Assembly: GCA_949372755.1 (NCBI GenBank)
Contig: CASIBO010000006.1
Span: 124,001-188,000, forward strand
DNA length: 64,000 bases
Direction of reading: 5' to 3'
From: UBA9926 sp018645765
Lineage (GTDB): Bacteria; Pseudomonadota; Gammaproteobacteria; Pseudomonadales; Azotimanducaceae
Position 1 is the first letter of the stretch. Every line of letters starts with the position of its first letter. The notes beneath the pieces are model-generated. The model was not told the DNA's origin. It saw only the letters and a program-made list of their open reading frames with translations, and did not search any database. Both the position numbers and the translations under genes were made by a program. Positions 18,130-26,530 of the stretch are shown here, one piece after another.

Positions 18130-19362
18130 ATGTCTCGCACGAGCGCGCTATGTGTGCTCCTTGCCTTAAGCGCTGGTTGCGCAGAGCCGCCCACGTTGAG
18201 CAGTCAGTATTTCGCGTTCGACAACCCCGAAAAGCTCTCGCAATGGTCGGTGATCCAAGTCCGAGATCAGGCGTTGACCTTGGCAGGTGACGCCAAGGTC
18301 TATCAACTTGCGAGTCCCTTGTTCAGCGATTATGCCGGTAAGCTGCGCACGCTGAGTTTGCCGAAGGGCGCCCAAGTGAGCCTTGATGCGGACACGGCAC
18401 GGTTCGTCTACCCCGTCGGCACGATCATGACCAAAACGTTTTATTATCGTCGGGTGTCGGGGAGTGAGCGGTCTGAGTTCCGGCTGATGAAAGCCAATCA
18501 GGGCTCTGAATTGGGGCTCAATGATTTCAGTTTGGCTGAGTTGACCCTGTTAGAAACCAGGGTGCTGGTCAAGCGGGCGGATGGCTGGGCAGCATTGCCC
18601 TATGTTTGGGATGCGGACCAGCGGGACGCCACGCTCAGCCCAGCGGGCGCGTTGATTCGTGCGTCTCTGCAGAGTGAGCTCGAGGGTCGCCCGGAGGACC
18701 GGCAAGCCTTTGCTTATTTAGTCCCCAACCAAAATCAGTGCGCCGGGTGTCATGTTTTGGATCAAGCAACCAAAGCCATATTACCGATTGGTCCCCATCC
18801 GCGTCATTTGGCGACGGGGCTCACTGACGGTGATCAACTGGCTGAATGGGGTGTGGCTGGCGCCCTGAGCTTTGGGGTTTTGCAACAGGCGACGGGCCTC
18901 GGGGCCAATGTGGATTGGCGCGATCCCCATCAGCCGCTCAATCAGCGTGCGCGGTCCTATTTGGATATCAATTGCGGCCATTGTCATAGCCCAACGGGCC
19001 CTGCCGATACTTCTGGCATGTTCTTGAATGCCGTAACCGAAGATCCAATCCGATGGGGCGTTTGCAAAGCGCCGATCGCGGCGGGTCAAGGCACCGGTGG
19101 GGCACAGTTTGGGATTGTGCCGGGTTATCCCGACGCATCGATCTTGAGTTATCGATTAGGGAGCGTGGATCCGGGCGCGATGATGCCGGAATTAGGCCGA
19201 AGCTTGGTCCATGCCGAAGGTCTTGCGCTGATCCGATCGTGGATTGCCGAGATGCCGGGGCAGTGCGATGAAGCGCAGCAAGCCGGGGCCCATTTAAATG
19301 GCGGTGATCCGCGATTGCTTGATGAGAAACCTGCGTTTACACTGGCCAGCGGTTTGGATTGA
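18130..19362 (+). CDS. SO2930-family diheme c-type cytochrome (TIGR03806-type) lipoprotein
   Basis: About 410 residues, partner of the preceding beta-helix gene. I start it at ATG 18130, which gives a compact lipoprotein signal with lipobox SAGC; in-frame upstream codons to 17965 would place 55 extra residues ahead of the signal. Two haem c sites are present: CAGCH near residue 209 and CGHCH near residue 287. Each lies in a cytochrome-like context, and the second is followed by SPTGPADTSG. The protein ends with a conserved PGYPDASILSYR region. It probably transfers electrons in the periplasm. The beta-helix/diheme gene pair is widespread in marine Gammaproteobacteria but, as far as I know, uncharacterised. 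Confidence 0.85.
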   Translation: MSRTSALCVLLALSAGCAEPPTLSSQYFAFDNPEKLSQWSVIQVRDQALTLAGDAKVYQLASPLFSDYAGKLRTLSLPKGAQVSLDADTARFVYPVGTIMTKTFYYRRVSGSERSEFRLMKANQGSELGLNDFSLAELTLLETRVLVKRADGWAALPYVWDADQRDATLSPAGALIRASLQSELEGRPEDRQAFAYLVPNQNQCAGCHVLDQATKAILPIGPHPRHLATGLTDGDQLAEWGVAGALSFGVLQQATGLGANVDWRDPHQPLNQRARSYLDINCGHCHSPTGPADTSGMFLNAVTEDPIRWGVCKAPIAAGQGTGGAQFGIVPGYPDASILSYRLGSVDPGAMMPELGRSLVHAEGLALIRSWIAEMPGQCDEAQQAGAHLNGGDPRLLDEKPAFTLASGLD

Positions 19363-19404
19363 GGGCGCTGAAGGAAAGGATTTTTCGTGCTGTTTGAGCG
19401 AACT

Positions 19405-19480
19405 TTAAATTGAGATCAGCGTACGACGATTAAGTCGTATGAGTAGCATAAAATTTTTGCTAAAAAACCACCAAGACTGA
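19405..19480 (+). promoter_or_regulatory. Structured leader upstream of the homocysteine methyltransferase (candidate)
   Basis: A 6-bp hairpin (TACGAC/GTCGTA, loop GATTAA) is followed by ATAAAATTTTTGCTAAAAAA. The last part looks like the 3' half of SAM-II-type riboswitches (TAAA, six bases, GCTAAA), and the gene downstream is one that such switches control. The 5' half does not form the expected stem and pseudoknot, so this is only a candidate. Confidence 0.25.
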
Positions 19481-19555
19481 GCCACAACCGTTAGACACGA
19501 CGACATTACAAGCAGACGGCGCGAACCCGCGTTACGAACCATAGGAGCACGAACC

Positions 19556-20440
19556 ATGATTACCATTTTAGACGGCGGTATGGGTGGGGAAATACAAAAA
19601 AGATTGGCCGGTGCGGCCAAAGGGCTGTGGAGTGCCACGGCATTGGTCGACTCGCCAGAACTGGTGGTTGCTTTGCACCAAGAATATATCGAGGCCGGCG
19701 CCAGAATGATTATTACCAATACCTACTCGACGGTGCCAAGTTACCTGGCCAAAGGTAATTTAGAGGCGGAGTTTGAACACTATACCGCCTTGGGCGGGGA
19801 ACTGGCGCGCAAGGCTGTGACCCAGAGCGGCGAGCCCGTCCAGGTGGCGGGGTGCCTGCCGCCGCTCTCTGAAAGTTATCGTCCTGATCTCGTACCAGAG
19901 GCGGTCATCGCCAAGCCAATCTACGCCCAGTTAGTCCGCGCCCTTGAGCCCTATGTCGACCTATTCCTGTGTGAAACGATGTCCTCTGCAGACGAGGCCT
20001 ATCACGCTGCAAGTCAAGCCAAGGCCGAAGGAAACGGCAAGCCGGTCTATGTCGCGTGGACCCTGAACGAAGCTGCTGGCACTGGGCTGCGGAGCGGGGA
20101 AACCCTATTGGCGGCCTTTGAGCGCCTTGCCGACTTGGACATCGACGGTTACCTTCTTAATTGCACCACGCCTGAAGCTGCGAATGCGGCCATTACCGAG
20201 CTCAAACAACTCACCGATCGACCGTTAGGGTGCTATGTCAACCGGATTAAAGAGGTGCCCAAGGGTTGGACGCTGGACAACGAAGGGCCGACGATTCGTC
20301 GAACTGATTTAACCCAGGACTATTTCGTTGAACTGTCGATGCAAGCGATCGATGCGGGCGCGACCATCGTCGGCGGCTGTTGCGGCATTGGTCCGGAGGA
20401 TATCCGGGCCTTCTCAAATGCATTGTCTGCCAAGGTCTAA
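19556..20440 (+). CDS. Homocysteine S-methyltransferase family protein (paralogue 1)
   Basis: A 294-residue zinc-dependent methyltransferase of the MmuM/BHMT (S-methyl_trans) family, which makes methionine from homocysteine using S-methylmethionine, betaine or a related methyl donor. The zinc ligands are visible: Cys203 in LLNC and Cys275-Cys276 in GGCCGI. The start ATG has AGGAG eight bases upstream. It leads an operon with metY (47-base gap) and an alpha/beta hydrolase, all three on the plus strand, and the operon converges on a BCCT transporter. About two-thirds of the first 63 residues are identical to the paralogue at 59668. Donor specificity cannot be read from sequence; the BCCT neighbour favours betaine or DMSP. 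Confidence 0.9.
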   Translation: MITILDGGMGGEIQKRLAGAAKGLWSATALVDSPELVVALHQEYIEAGARMIITNTYSTVPSYLAKGNLEAEFEHYTALGGELARKAVTQSGEPVQVAGCLPPLSESYRPDLVPEAVIAKPIYAQLVRALEPYVDLFLCETMSSADEAYHAASQAKAEGNGKPVYVAWTLNEAAGTGLRSGETLLAAFERLADLDIDGYLLNCTTPEAANAAITELKQLTDRPLGCYVNRIKEVPKGWTLDNEGPTIRRTDLTQDYFVELSMQAIDAGATIVGGCCGIGPEDIRAFSNALSAKV

Positions 20441-20487
20441 CCAAAACCGGTGTTCAAAACCGGACCGTTGTTTCATTTGGAGTCATT

Positions 20488-21786
20488 ATGTCTAAGCCCC
20501 CGTTCGAGTTTGATACCCTAGCGCTGCACGCTGGTCAAAGGCCGGATGCCGAAACGGGCGCTCGCGCGACGCCCATTTATCAGTCCGCCTCTTTTGTGTT
20601 TGAAAGTGCCGAAGCGGCCGCGGGGTTGTTTAACTTAGAGCGTACCGGACACGTTTATTCACGGCTTTCGAACCCCACCAATGCGGTGCTCGAAGAGCGG
20701 ATTGCGGTATTGGACCAGGGCGTGGGCGCCGTTGCTGTGGCCAGTGGTCAGGCCGCGATGCATCTCGCGGTTGCCACCTTGATGGGCACGGGTGACCATA
20801 TTGTTGCTTCTCGCAGTTTGTACGGTGGCACGCACAACTTGCTGAGCTATACCTTGCCAAGATTTGGCATCAAAACGACCTTTGTTGACCCCAGAGATCC
20901 GGCCGCCTTTGCTGCGGCCATTCAGGACAATACCAAGCTGGTCTTCGGCGAGGTGGTGGGCAATCCGGGTATGGAGGTCTTGGACATTCCGGCGATCGCC
21001 GAAGTTGCCCACGCAGCCGGTATTCCGGTGATGATCGATGCCACCTTCACTACGCCCTATTTGTGTCGCCCAATTGAGTTGGGCGCGGATCTGGTCATGC
21101 ATTCAGCGACAAAGTTCCTGTCGGGCCATGGTATTGTGATCGGCGGTTTGCTAGTTGATGGCGGCGTCTTTGATTGGGCAGCCAGTGGACGTTTCCCAAC
21201 ACTTGCCGAGCCGTTTGATGGCTTTCACCACCTCAACTTTGCAGAAGAGTTTGGTCCGGCGGCCTTTATCGCGCGGGCGCGCCGCGAAGGCTTGCGAGAT
21301 TTTGGTGCGTGCATGGCGCCCACTACGGCCTTTCATATTCTGCAAGGGATAGAAACCTTATCACTGCGCATGGCGCGGCATATGGAAAATGCAGAACAGA
21401 TTGCGACCTTCCTATCAGAGCAAGCGGGCGTGCTGTCTGTCCTGCACCCGTGTTTGCCGAGCCACCCGGATTATGAATTGGCCAAAAAGTTGCTGCCGAG
21501 AGGCGCCGGCGCGGTGATGAGCTTCGAGATTGCGGGTGGAAGAGAAGCGGGCGTACGGTTCATCGAAGGCTTAAAAATCTTTTCGCATTTGGCCAATGTT
21601 GGGGATGCCAAATCCCTTGTGATTCATCCCGCCAGCACAACCCATCACCGAATGGATGCTGAGGCCTTGGTTGCCGCGGGCATCTCCGAGGGCATGATTC
21701 GGTTGTCCATTGGACTTGAGGATGCCGCGGACTTGATCAAGGATTTAAAGGCGGGGCTTCGCTCGGCTGCCAAAGGAGGCCGGTAA
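20488..21786 (+). CDS. metY: O-acetylhomoserine aminocarboxypropyltransferase (sulfhydrylase)
   Basis: A 432-residue PLP enzyme of the Cys/Met-metabolism family, making homocysteine from O-acetylhomoserine and sulfide. The PLP lysine is Lys209 in SATKFLSGHG. The C-terminal stretch SHLANVGDAKSLVIHPASTTH is characteristic of MetY rather than MetB or MetC. The start ATG is preceded by TTGGAG; upstream in-frame codons to 20380 would run into the preceding gene. Supplies homocysteine for the methyltransferase encoded just upstream, so the two make a coherent methionine pathway segment. Confidence 0.93.
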   Translation: MSKPPFEFDTLALHAGQRPDAETGARATPIYQSASFVFESAEAAAGLFNLERTGHVYSRLSNPTNAVLEERIAVLDQGVGAVAVASGQAAMHLAVATLMGTGDHIVASRSLYGGTHNLLSYTLPRFGIKTTFVDPRDPAAFAAAIQDNTKLVFGEVVGNPGMEVLDIPAIAEVAHAAGIPVMIDATFTTPYLCRPIELGADLVMHSATKFLSGHGIVIGGLLVDGGVFDWAASGRFPTLAEPFDGFHHLNFAEEFGPAAFIARARREGLRDFGACMAPTTAFHILQGIETLSLRMARHMENAEQIATFLSEQAGVLSVLHPCLPSHPDYELAKKLLPRGAGAVMSFEIAGGREAGVRFIEGLKIFSHLANVGDAKSLVIHPASTTHHRMDAEALVAAGISEGMIRLSIGLEDAADLIKDLKAGLRSAAKGGR

Positions 21787-21787
21787 G

Positions 21788-22573
21788 ATGAAGACGCAAT
21801 TGCGAGGCGCGACGGCGTTTTATGGGGTGGGTAATGGCGAACACGCACCAGAGCAACCCAGTGTTGTTTTTATTCATGGCTCAGGCATGGACCATACGGT
21901 TTGGCTCATGCCCGCGCGGCATTTTGCTCGGCACGGCTACAACGTGGTCGCCTTAGACTTACCCGGTCATGGCGGCTCTGAGGGACCTGCTTTAACGACA
22001 ATAGACGCGATGTCAGACTGGGTAAACGCGTTATTAGAACATCTTGGTATCGCTGACGCCGCCATTGTGGGTCATAGCATGGGCTCCTTGGTGGCCCTAG
22101 ATTTTGCGGCTCGCTATCCGAGCCATACCCGCTCGCTTGCGCTGCTGGGGACCTCAACACCCATGCCAGTCAGCGACGTCCTGTTGGATGCTGCGAAAAA
22201 CGACGATCGCGCAGCGATGGTCATGGCAAACACTTGGAGTCATAGCGCCCCTGGACTCATGGGGGGGCACAAAAGCCCAGGTATGACGTTGTATTTTGGC
22301 GGTTTACGGTTACTCCAAAGAACGCCAGAAGGGGTTTATTTTGCGGACCTTGCCGCCTGCAATGCTTTCGAGGCTGGGCCCGTTCGGGCCGAAGCTGTTA
22401 CGTGTCCAACGCTGGTGGTACTCGGCAATGAAGACAAGATGACCGGGCCCAAGCAGTCCCGTGCCGTTGCGGGTTCGATTGAGGGCGCGCGGGTTATCGA
22501 GCTGGATTGCGGTCACGCGATGCTGAGCGAGCAATCCAATGCGGTGCTTGCGGCACTGAAAACAATCGTTTAG
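21788..22573 (+). CDS. Alpha/beta hydrolase
   Basis: A 261-residue cytoplasmic alpha/beta hydrolase. It starts one base after the metY stop, behind an AAAGGAGG ribosome-binding site, so it is translationally coupled. The oxyanion HGSGMD motif is near residue 30, the nucleophile elbow GHSMGS near residue 97, the acid likely the Asp in GNEDKM and the His in DCGHAML. It is shorter than MetX homoserine acetyltransferases (about 350-380 residues) and lacks their conserved insert. Coupling to metY suggests a role near sulfur-amino-acid metabolism, for example ester or thioester hydrolysis, but the substrate is unknown. Confidence 0.85.
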   Translation: MKTQLRGATAFYGVGNGEHAPEQPSVVFIHGSGMDHTVWLMPARHFARHGYNVVALDLPGHGGSEGPALTTIDAMSDWVNALLEHLGIADAAIVGHSMGSLVALDFAARYPSHTRSLALLGTSTPMPVSDVLLDAAKNDDRAAMVMANTWSHSAPGLMGGHKSPGMTLYFGGLRLLQRTPEGVYFADLAACNAFEAGPVRAEAVTCPTLVVLGNEDKMTGPKQSRAVAGSIEGARVIELDCGHAMLSEQSNAVLAALKTIV

Positions 22574-22836
22574 CCGGGCTGGCACTGCGCTCGCCGCTCA
22601 GGGCTTGAAAGGAGTGCCTTGGGTGCTGCAGGTTGTCGCACAGGGTTTAGGTTGCGTTCGATCAAAAATCTGCGACAGTTCGGCTTTCATCACGCGCGGC
22701 CTGTAGGCCTGACCTGCTAAAAGCGCGCTCGGACGGCCTTAAAGCGATGAGCAGGGAAACCGCAACCCCATGGGTGTCGCGCGCCTTTGCAATCAGCGTA
22801 TTCAGGAGGCTGCTCGCCGCTAAAACGGCTTTCGCT

Positions 22837-24357
22837 TCAAGGCGTGCTGGCGGTTGCGTGGACCGTTCGCAAGGTCTTGATGATCGCAGCAAACAAAATG
22901 CCATAAACAACGAGCAAGGGCAGACTCGCGATCACCGATGCCGTTTGCAGCGCTTTAAGCCCCCCAAGATACAGTAGCGAAGCCGGTAAAATACCCAATG
23001 CGACGGCCCAAAAGACCCGGTGCCAGCGAGCTGGGTGCTCACCGGGTTCGAGCTTAACGGTGGCGCCAGCGGCCAAGGTGTAAGAGGCGGAATCATAGGT
23101 TGTTGCCGTAAAAATAATCCCAATGATTGCAAGGAAGGCCAACCAAAATCCCCCTGCGGGTAACCGCTCGATGAGGCTTGCCAGTGCGGCCGATGGGCTT
23201 GCATTCAAGGTCTCATTCACCACACCATGCAGGCCGGTCAGCTCCGTATTGAGCGCGTAGTTACCCAGAATTAGGAAGAATAAAGCGCAGCCAGCGCTGC
23301 CCCAAAACAGCATACCGATAATCAATTCTCGAAGGGTGCGACCCTCGGAGATTTTACAGACGAACATCCCGACAAAGGGCCCGAGCGCCAGCCACCAGGC
23401 CCAATAGAAAACCGTCCAAGATTCGACGAAATTGCCTTTCTCAAACGGATCGGTCCAGGTCAGCATGGTGACGAAGTTTTGCGCAAGATGGCCCAGCGAG
23501 GCGACGCTCATCTCGAGAATAAAACGGGTTGGGCCCGCGACCAGCACGTAGGCGATCAGCAATAACGCCAGAACACTGTTGATGTTGCTGAGGGTTTTAA
23601 TACCGCCGTCTAGCCCGCGATAGACCGATCCTGCGATCACCAATGTCATCACTGAAATGATGGTGAGCTGCGTAATGAAATTATCGGGAATCGACATGAG
23701 CCGGGTGAGGGCAGATGCGGCAACCGAGGTGCCAAAACCAAGCCCGGTCGCGGCCGAACTGATCAAGCCAACGATGAATAACAAATCAATGATGCGGCCG
23801 CCGAGGCCATTAGATTGCTTGCCGATGATTGGCTCGCACGCGGCGCTGAGCCGCAGCGATGGGATTCTCTTCAGGTAATAGGTGCAGCAGATGGCGACGG
23901 TTGGCAGGCAATATAAGGCCCAACCACCGGGGCCCCAGTGGAACATGCCATAGGTCTGGGCCCAGAGGGTTGCCGCATCGCTTTTTGCGAGCGCCCCAAA
24001 AGGCGGCGACGTATAGTAAAAAACCCATTCGGTTGCGCCCCAGTAAATGACTGAGCCGCCGATACCACAGCAAAATAACATCGAGATCCAGCTAAATTGA
24101 CTATAGCGTGCTTCAATTCGGCCGAGCCGAATATTGCCCCAAGGGCTAATTGCGATGTAGAGCAGCAAGACAATAATCGCAGTGGTGAGGGTGACGTATA
24201 GGACACCAAATTGGGTGGTGAGGACTTTAAAAATGGCGTTGATGGCGCTCTGACTGGCTTCCGGGAAGAGCACAACTGGCAGAACCACCAGGGCCAGCAG
24301 GGTGGCGCTCAGGCTAAAAATCAGCCAGTCGACTTCAGGTTGGTTGCTTTTATTCAT
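22837..24357 (-). CDS. BCCT family transporter (betaine/carnitine/choline type)
   Basis: A 506-residue inner-membrane transporter with about twelve hydrophobic segments. Diagnostic BCCT features are GATEWVFYY, YGMFHWGPGGWALYCLP and, in the eighth-helix region, WTVFYWAWWLALGPFVG, whose tryptophans form the trimethylammonium-binding box in this family. The start has AAGGA seven or eight bases upstream. It converges with the methyltransferase-metY operon. Probably imports glycine betaine, carnitine, choline or DMSP by Na+ or H+ symport; it fits as a supplier of methyl donors to the adjacent homocysteine methyltransferase. Confidence 0.93.
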   Translation of the reverse strand: MNKSNQPEVDWLIFSLSATLLALVVLPVVLFPEASQSAINAIFKVLTTQFGVLYVTLTTAIIVLLLYIAISPWGNIRLGRIEARYSQFSWISMLFCCGIGGSVIYWGATEWVFYYTSPPFGALAKSDAATLWAQTYGMFHWGPGGWALYCLPTVAICCTYYLKRIPSLRLSAACEPIIGKQSNGLGGRIIDLLFIVGLISSAATGLGFGTSVAASALTRLMSIPDNFITQLTIISVMTLVIAGSVYRGLDGGIKTLSNINSVLALLLIAYVLVAGPTRFILEMSVASLGHLAQNFVTMLTWTDPFEKGNFVESWTVFYWAWWLALGPFVGMFVCKISEGRTLRELIIGMLFWGSAGCALFFLILGNYALNTELTGLHGVVNETLNASPSAALASLIERLPAGGFWLAFLAIIGIIFTATTYDSASYTLAAGATVKLEPGEHPARWHRVFWAVALGILPASLLYLGGLKALQTASVIASLPLLVVYGILFAAIIKTLRTVHATASTP

Positions 24358-24812
24358 GGTCAGGGTCCTTCCCTAGTCATCAGGCGTCAATCGTTCGGCG
24401 TGAATCGTTAAAACGAGCGTTTAATATAGCAAAGCCTAGAAAAAATTGCCGAGCCCCGCCCAGATGGGCGCTGGAGCGCGTCGTTTCCGGGTAAGGCAAG
24501 CCCGGTGTGTGAAGCCAGCTCCTGTGCTGGTCTAAGATGCGTAAGGTTGCTGAGGTGGATTTTCGCTGGGTCTTGATCCTGGGTCTGGTGCACCCAGTTT
24601 GATGCGTGGTCTAACGCCAACGGTATGACGCCGGGCCGTGTCATTTTCTTCCCGTTCAGCCTGCAGGCGCGCCCTAATGCATGGGCTGCTCCCGGGCTTT
24701 ACCGGCTGAGTCCAATGGGTTGTGAATGTGCACCGCATGGCGCGCAAGATGGCTGCTGCGCGCTGAACGCCGTTACAGGCGGTATTACGCCAGGGGAGCG
24801 CCGGTTAGGACT
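24358..24812. other. Intergenic region, no feature seen
   Basis: About 455 bases between two minus-strand genes. No supported ORF, RNA gene or repeat. Presumably holds the BCCT promoter. Confidence 0.35.
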
Positions 24813-26168
24813 TCAATCCGCGCCGGTAATATCGAGATGCAGGGCTAGGGTCCCCAACATAATGCCGGGCTGGTGCTCGAAGGTATTGTTGGGCGCATAT
24901 CGAATGCCCGGTAAGCGCTCTAGTAAGATCGCCCAGGCCAGGTTCTGTTCGAGCCGCGATATCCCGGCGCCGGGGCAGACTCTCGGGCCGGCTGAGAACA
25001 CTAAATGGCGGGTGAGCGCCTTGCGCTGCAGGTTGAGGTCAAACGGGCAGTCCCACTCGTCTGGATCAACGTTACCGGCACCAAAGCGGAGATGTAGCAG
25101 TGAGCCTTTAGGTACTTTTACGCCTTGAAAGATTTCGTCGTAGGCGGTTAACCGCGTGCTGAGGCCTTGCGTCGGAGATCGCAGGCGCATTGATTCCTCG
25201 ACAAAGTTACGAATGAGCGTCGGTTTCGCCTGCAGGGTGTGCCAGAGCCCGGGGCGATCACAGATTAATTGGGCGGCTTCTTCGAGCGCGTATTGGGTGG
25301 TTTCGAGTCCGCCAATAATCATGGCGTAAACCACGCCATTGACTTCAAGGTCGGTGAGGGGGCGTCCCAGCGCCTCATAGTGCACTTGGGTGAGCCAGCT
25401 GATCATATCGTCCTGAGGCTGCGCCCGCTTTGCTGCAACATGGCCTTGGACATATTCCTTAAACGCCTCGAGTTTTTCAAATTGCGCTTCAGACTCGGCT
25501 TGGCTCAACAGATTGCGATGACCCTTACCGAAAACGAAGGCGGCGACCTGGGCGTTACCCCATTCGGCCAGCTGCGGGATGTCGTCTTCTGGAAAACCGA
25601 GCATGTTGGCCATCACCATCTGAGGCAGGGGTCTTGCAAACTGTTGCACAAAATCAATGTTTGGTTCATCAATGAAACGATCGATGAGGCGATGGGCGCA
25701 GTCCTGGATCATATCCGTATGACGGCCGGCGCCGGGGCCGACCCAGGGGTCGGTGAGTTCCTGGCGATGGCTGCGATAGAGTTCATGGCTCGGCCTCAGA
25801 GTCACCATCGAGGCCAGCATGGCATTAACCCCAGGGAGTGTTTTGCCCGCATTTTGTGCTTGTTCTATCTGGACAATGGCGGTATGAATGCGCGGCGGAA
25901 ATCGCTCTGGGTCTTTGACCACCCGCGCGATGTCCTCGTGTTTGGTTAAGATAAAGCCGTCGGAGTCGGGGGTTGGGCCTTCCCCTTCCAGGCGGACCAC
26001 GGGCATTGCGTCGTGCAATAAGGGGTAGGCCTCATACCAGTGTTCTTGGGCGCCCTCGCTAAACAGATCAACCTCGTGGGCGTGGCGAGGGCAGGCGAGC
26101 GCGCTGAGTTCGTGATTGGCGCCGCTGGCGGATGAGGCCGGTTCATTTTCGGGTTTCTTTCCTGACAT
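24813..26168 (-). CDS. Cytochrome P450
   Basis: A 451-residue soluble bacterial P450 mono-oxygenase. The I-helix oxygen-binding motif GGLETT is at residues 286-291, ExxR as EESMR at 324-328, and the haem loop FSAGPRVCPG with Cys398 as the axial ligand. The ATG at 26168 follows TAGGAG; an upstream in-frame start at 26327 would add 53 low-complexity residues and is less likely. No ferredoxin or ferredoxin reductase gene is adjacent, so redox partners are elsewhere. Probably hydroxylates a hydrophobic substrate such as a terpene, fatty acid or sterol. The gene stands alone on the minus strand. Confidence 0.93.
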   Translation of the reverse strand: MSGKKPENEPASSASGANHELSALACPRHAHEVDLFSEGAQEHWYEAYPLLHDAMPVVRLEGEGPTPDSDGFILTKHEDIARVVKDPERFPPRIHTAIVQIEQAQNAGKTLPGVNAMLASMVTLRPSHELYRSHRQELTDPWVGPGAGRHTDMIQDCAHRLIDRFIDEPNIDFVQQFARPLPQMVMANMLGFPEDDIPQLAEWGNAQVAAFVFGKGHRNLLSQAESEAQFEKLEAFKEYVQGHVAAKRAQPQDDMISWLTQVHYEALGRPLTDLEVNGVVYAMIIGGLETTQYALEEAAQLICDRPGLWHTLQAKPTLIRNFVEESMRLRSPTQGLSTRLTAYDEIFQGVKVPKGSLLHLRFGAGNVDPDEWDCPFDLNLQRKALTRHLVFSAGPRVCPGAGISRLEQNLAWAILLERLPGIRYAPNNTFEHQPGIMLGTLALHLDITGAD

Positions 26169-26353
26169 TTTTGCTCCTATTCCGGACGACGCGATGACCT
26201 CGTGTGATGATCCTATCGTCATCTGTTGTAACAGGTCTACACCATCGTGGTTTTGACGGGTGGGCAGGATGCCTGCAGACTCAGGATTCTGCTGTATTCT
26301 GTCTCTCCGGGAAATGCCTTTAGACATGTGGGAGTAGTTTTACAGCGCTTTTT

Positions 26354-26383
26354 ATTGAAAGCAGCTCAGAAGCTGATTTCAAT
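26354..26383. repeat. Inverted repeat / strong hairpin
   Basis: ATTGAAA-G-CAGCT, loop CAGA, AGCTG-A-TTTCAAT: a 13-position stem with one G-A mismatch. It lies in the AT-richer divergent region between the P450 and the OmpA-like gene. No T-tract follows, so it may be an operator or cruciform rather than a terminator. Confidence 0.6.
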
Positions 26384-26468
26384 AGCATTCCTCTGATGGT
26401 ACTGCTGAGGTAGTTGGGAGGTGGCTTTAAAATATGTTGGTTAGAATCCCGTCTTTTTCATTCGTGAG

Positions 26469-26511
26469 CTTTTACTGAAAGCTTTGCAGCACTGGAGTTT
26501 CGAAGTAAAAG
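26469..26511. repeat. Second inverted repeat upstream of the OmpA-like gene
   Basis: CTTTTACT and AGTAAAAG are perfect complements enclosing a nested GAAA/TTTC pair. It sits 20 bases before the first possible start of the OmpA-like gene. Confidence 0.45.
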
Positions 26512-26530
26512 TCAACTAAATTGCCAAGAT

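Noticed and set aside
21788..22573. MetX homoserine O-acetyltransferase coupled to metY
   Set aside because: Only 261 residues, with the nucleophile motif GHSMGS and no MetX-type region; better called a generic alpha/beta hydrolase.
25269..25949. 226-codon plus-strand frame opposite the P450 gene
   Set aside because: Antisense of a gene with all P450 motifs; sequence resembles a shadow and matches no family.
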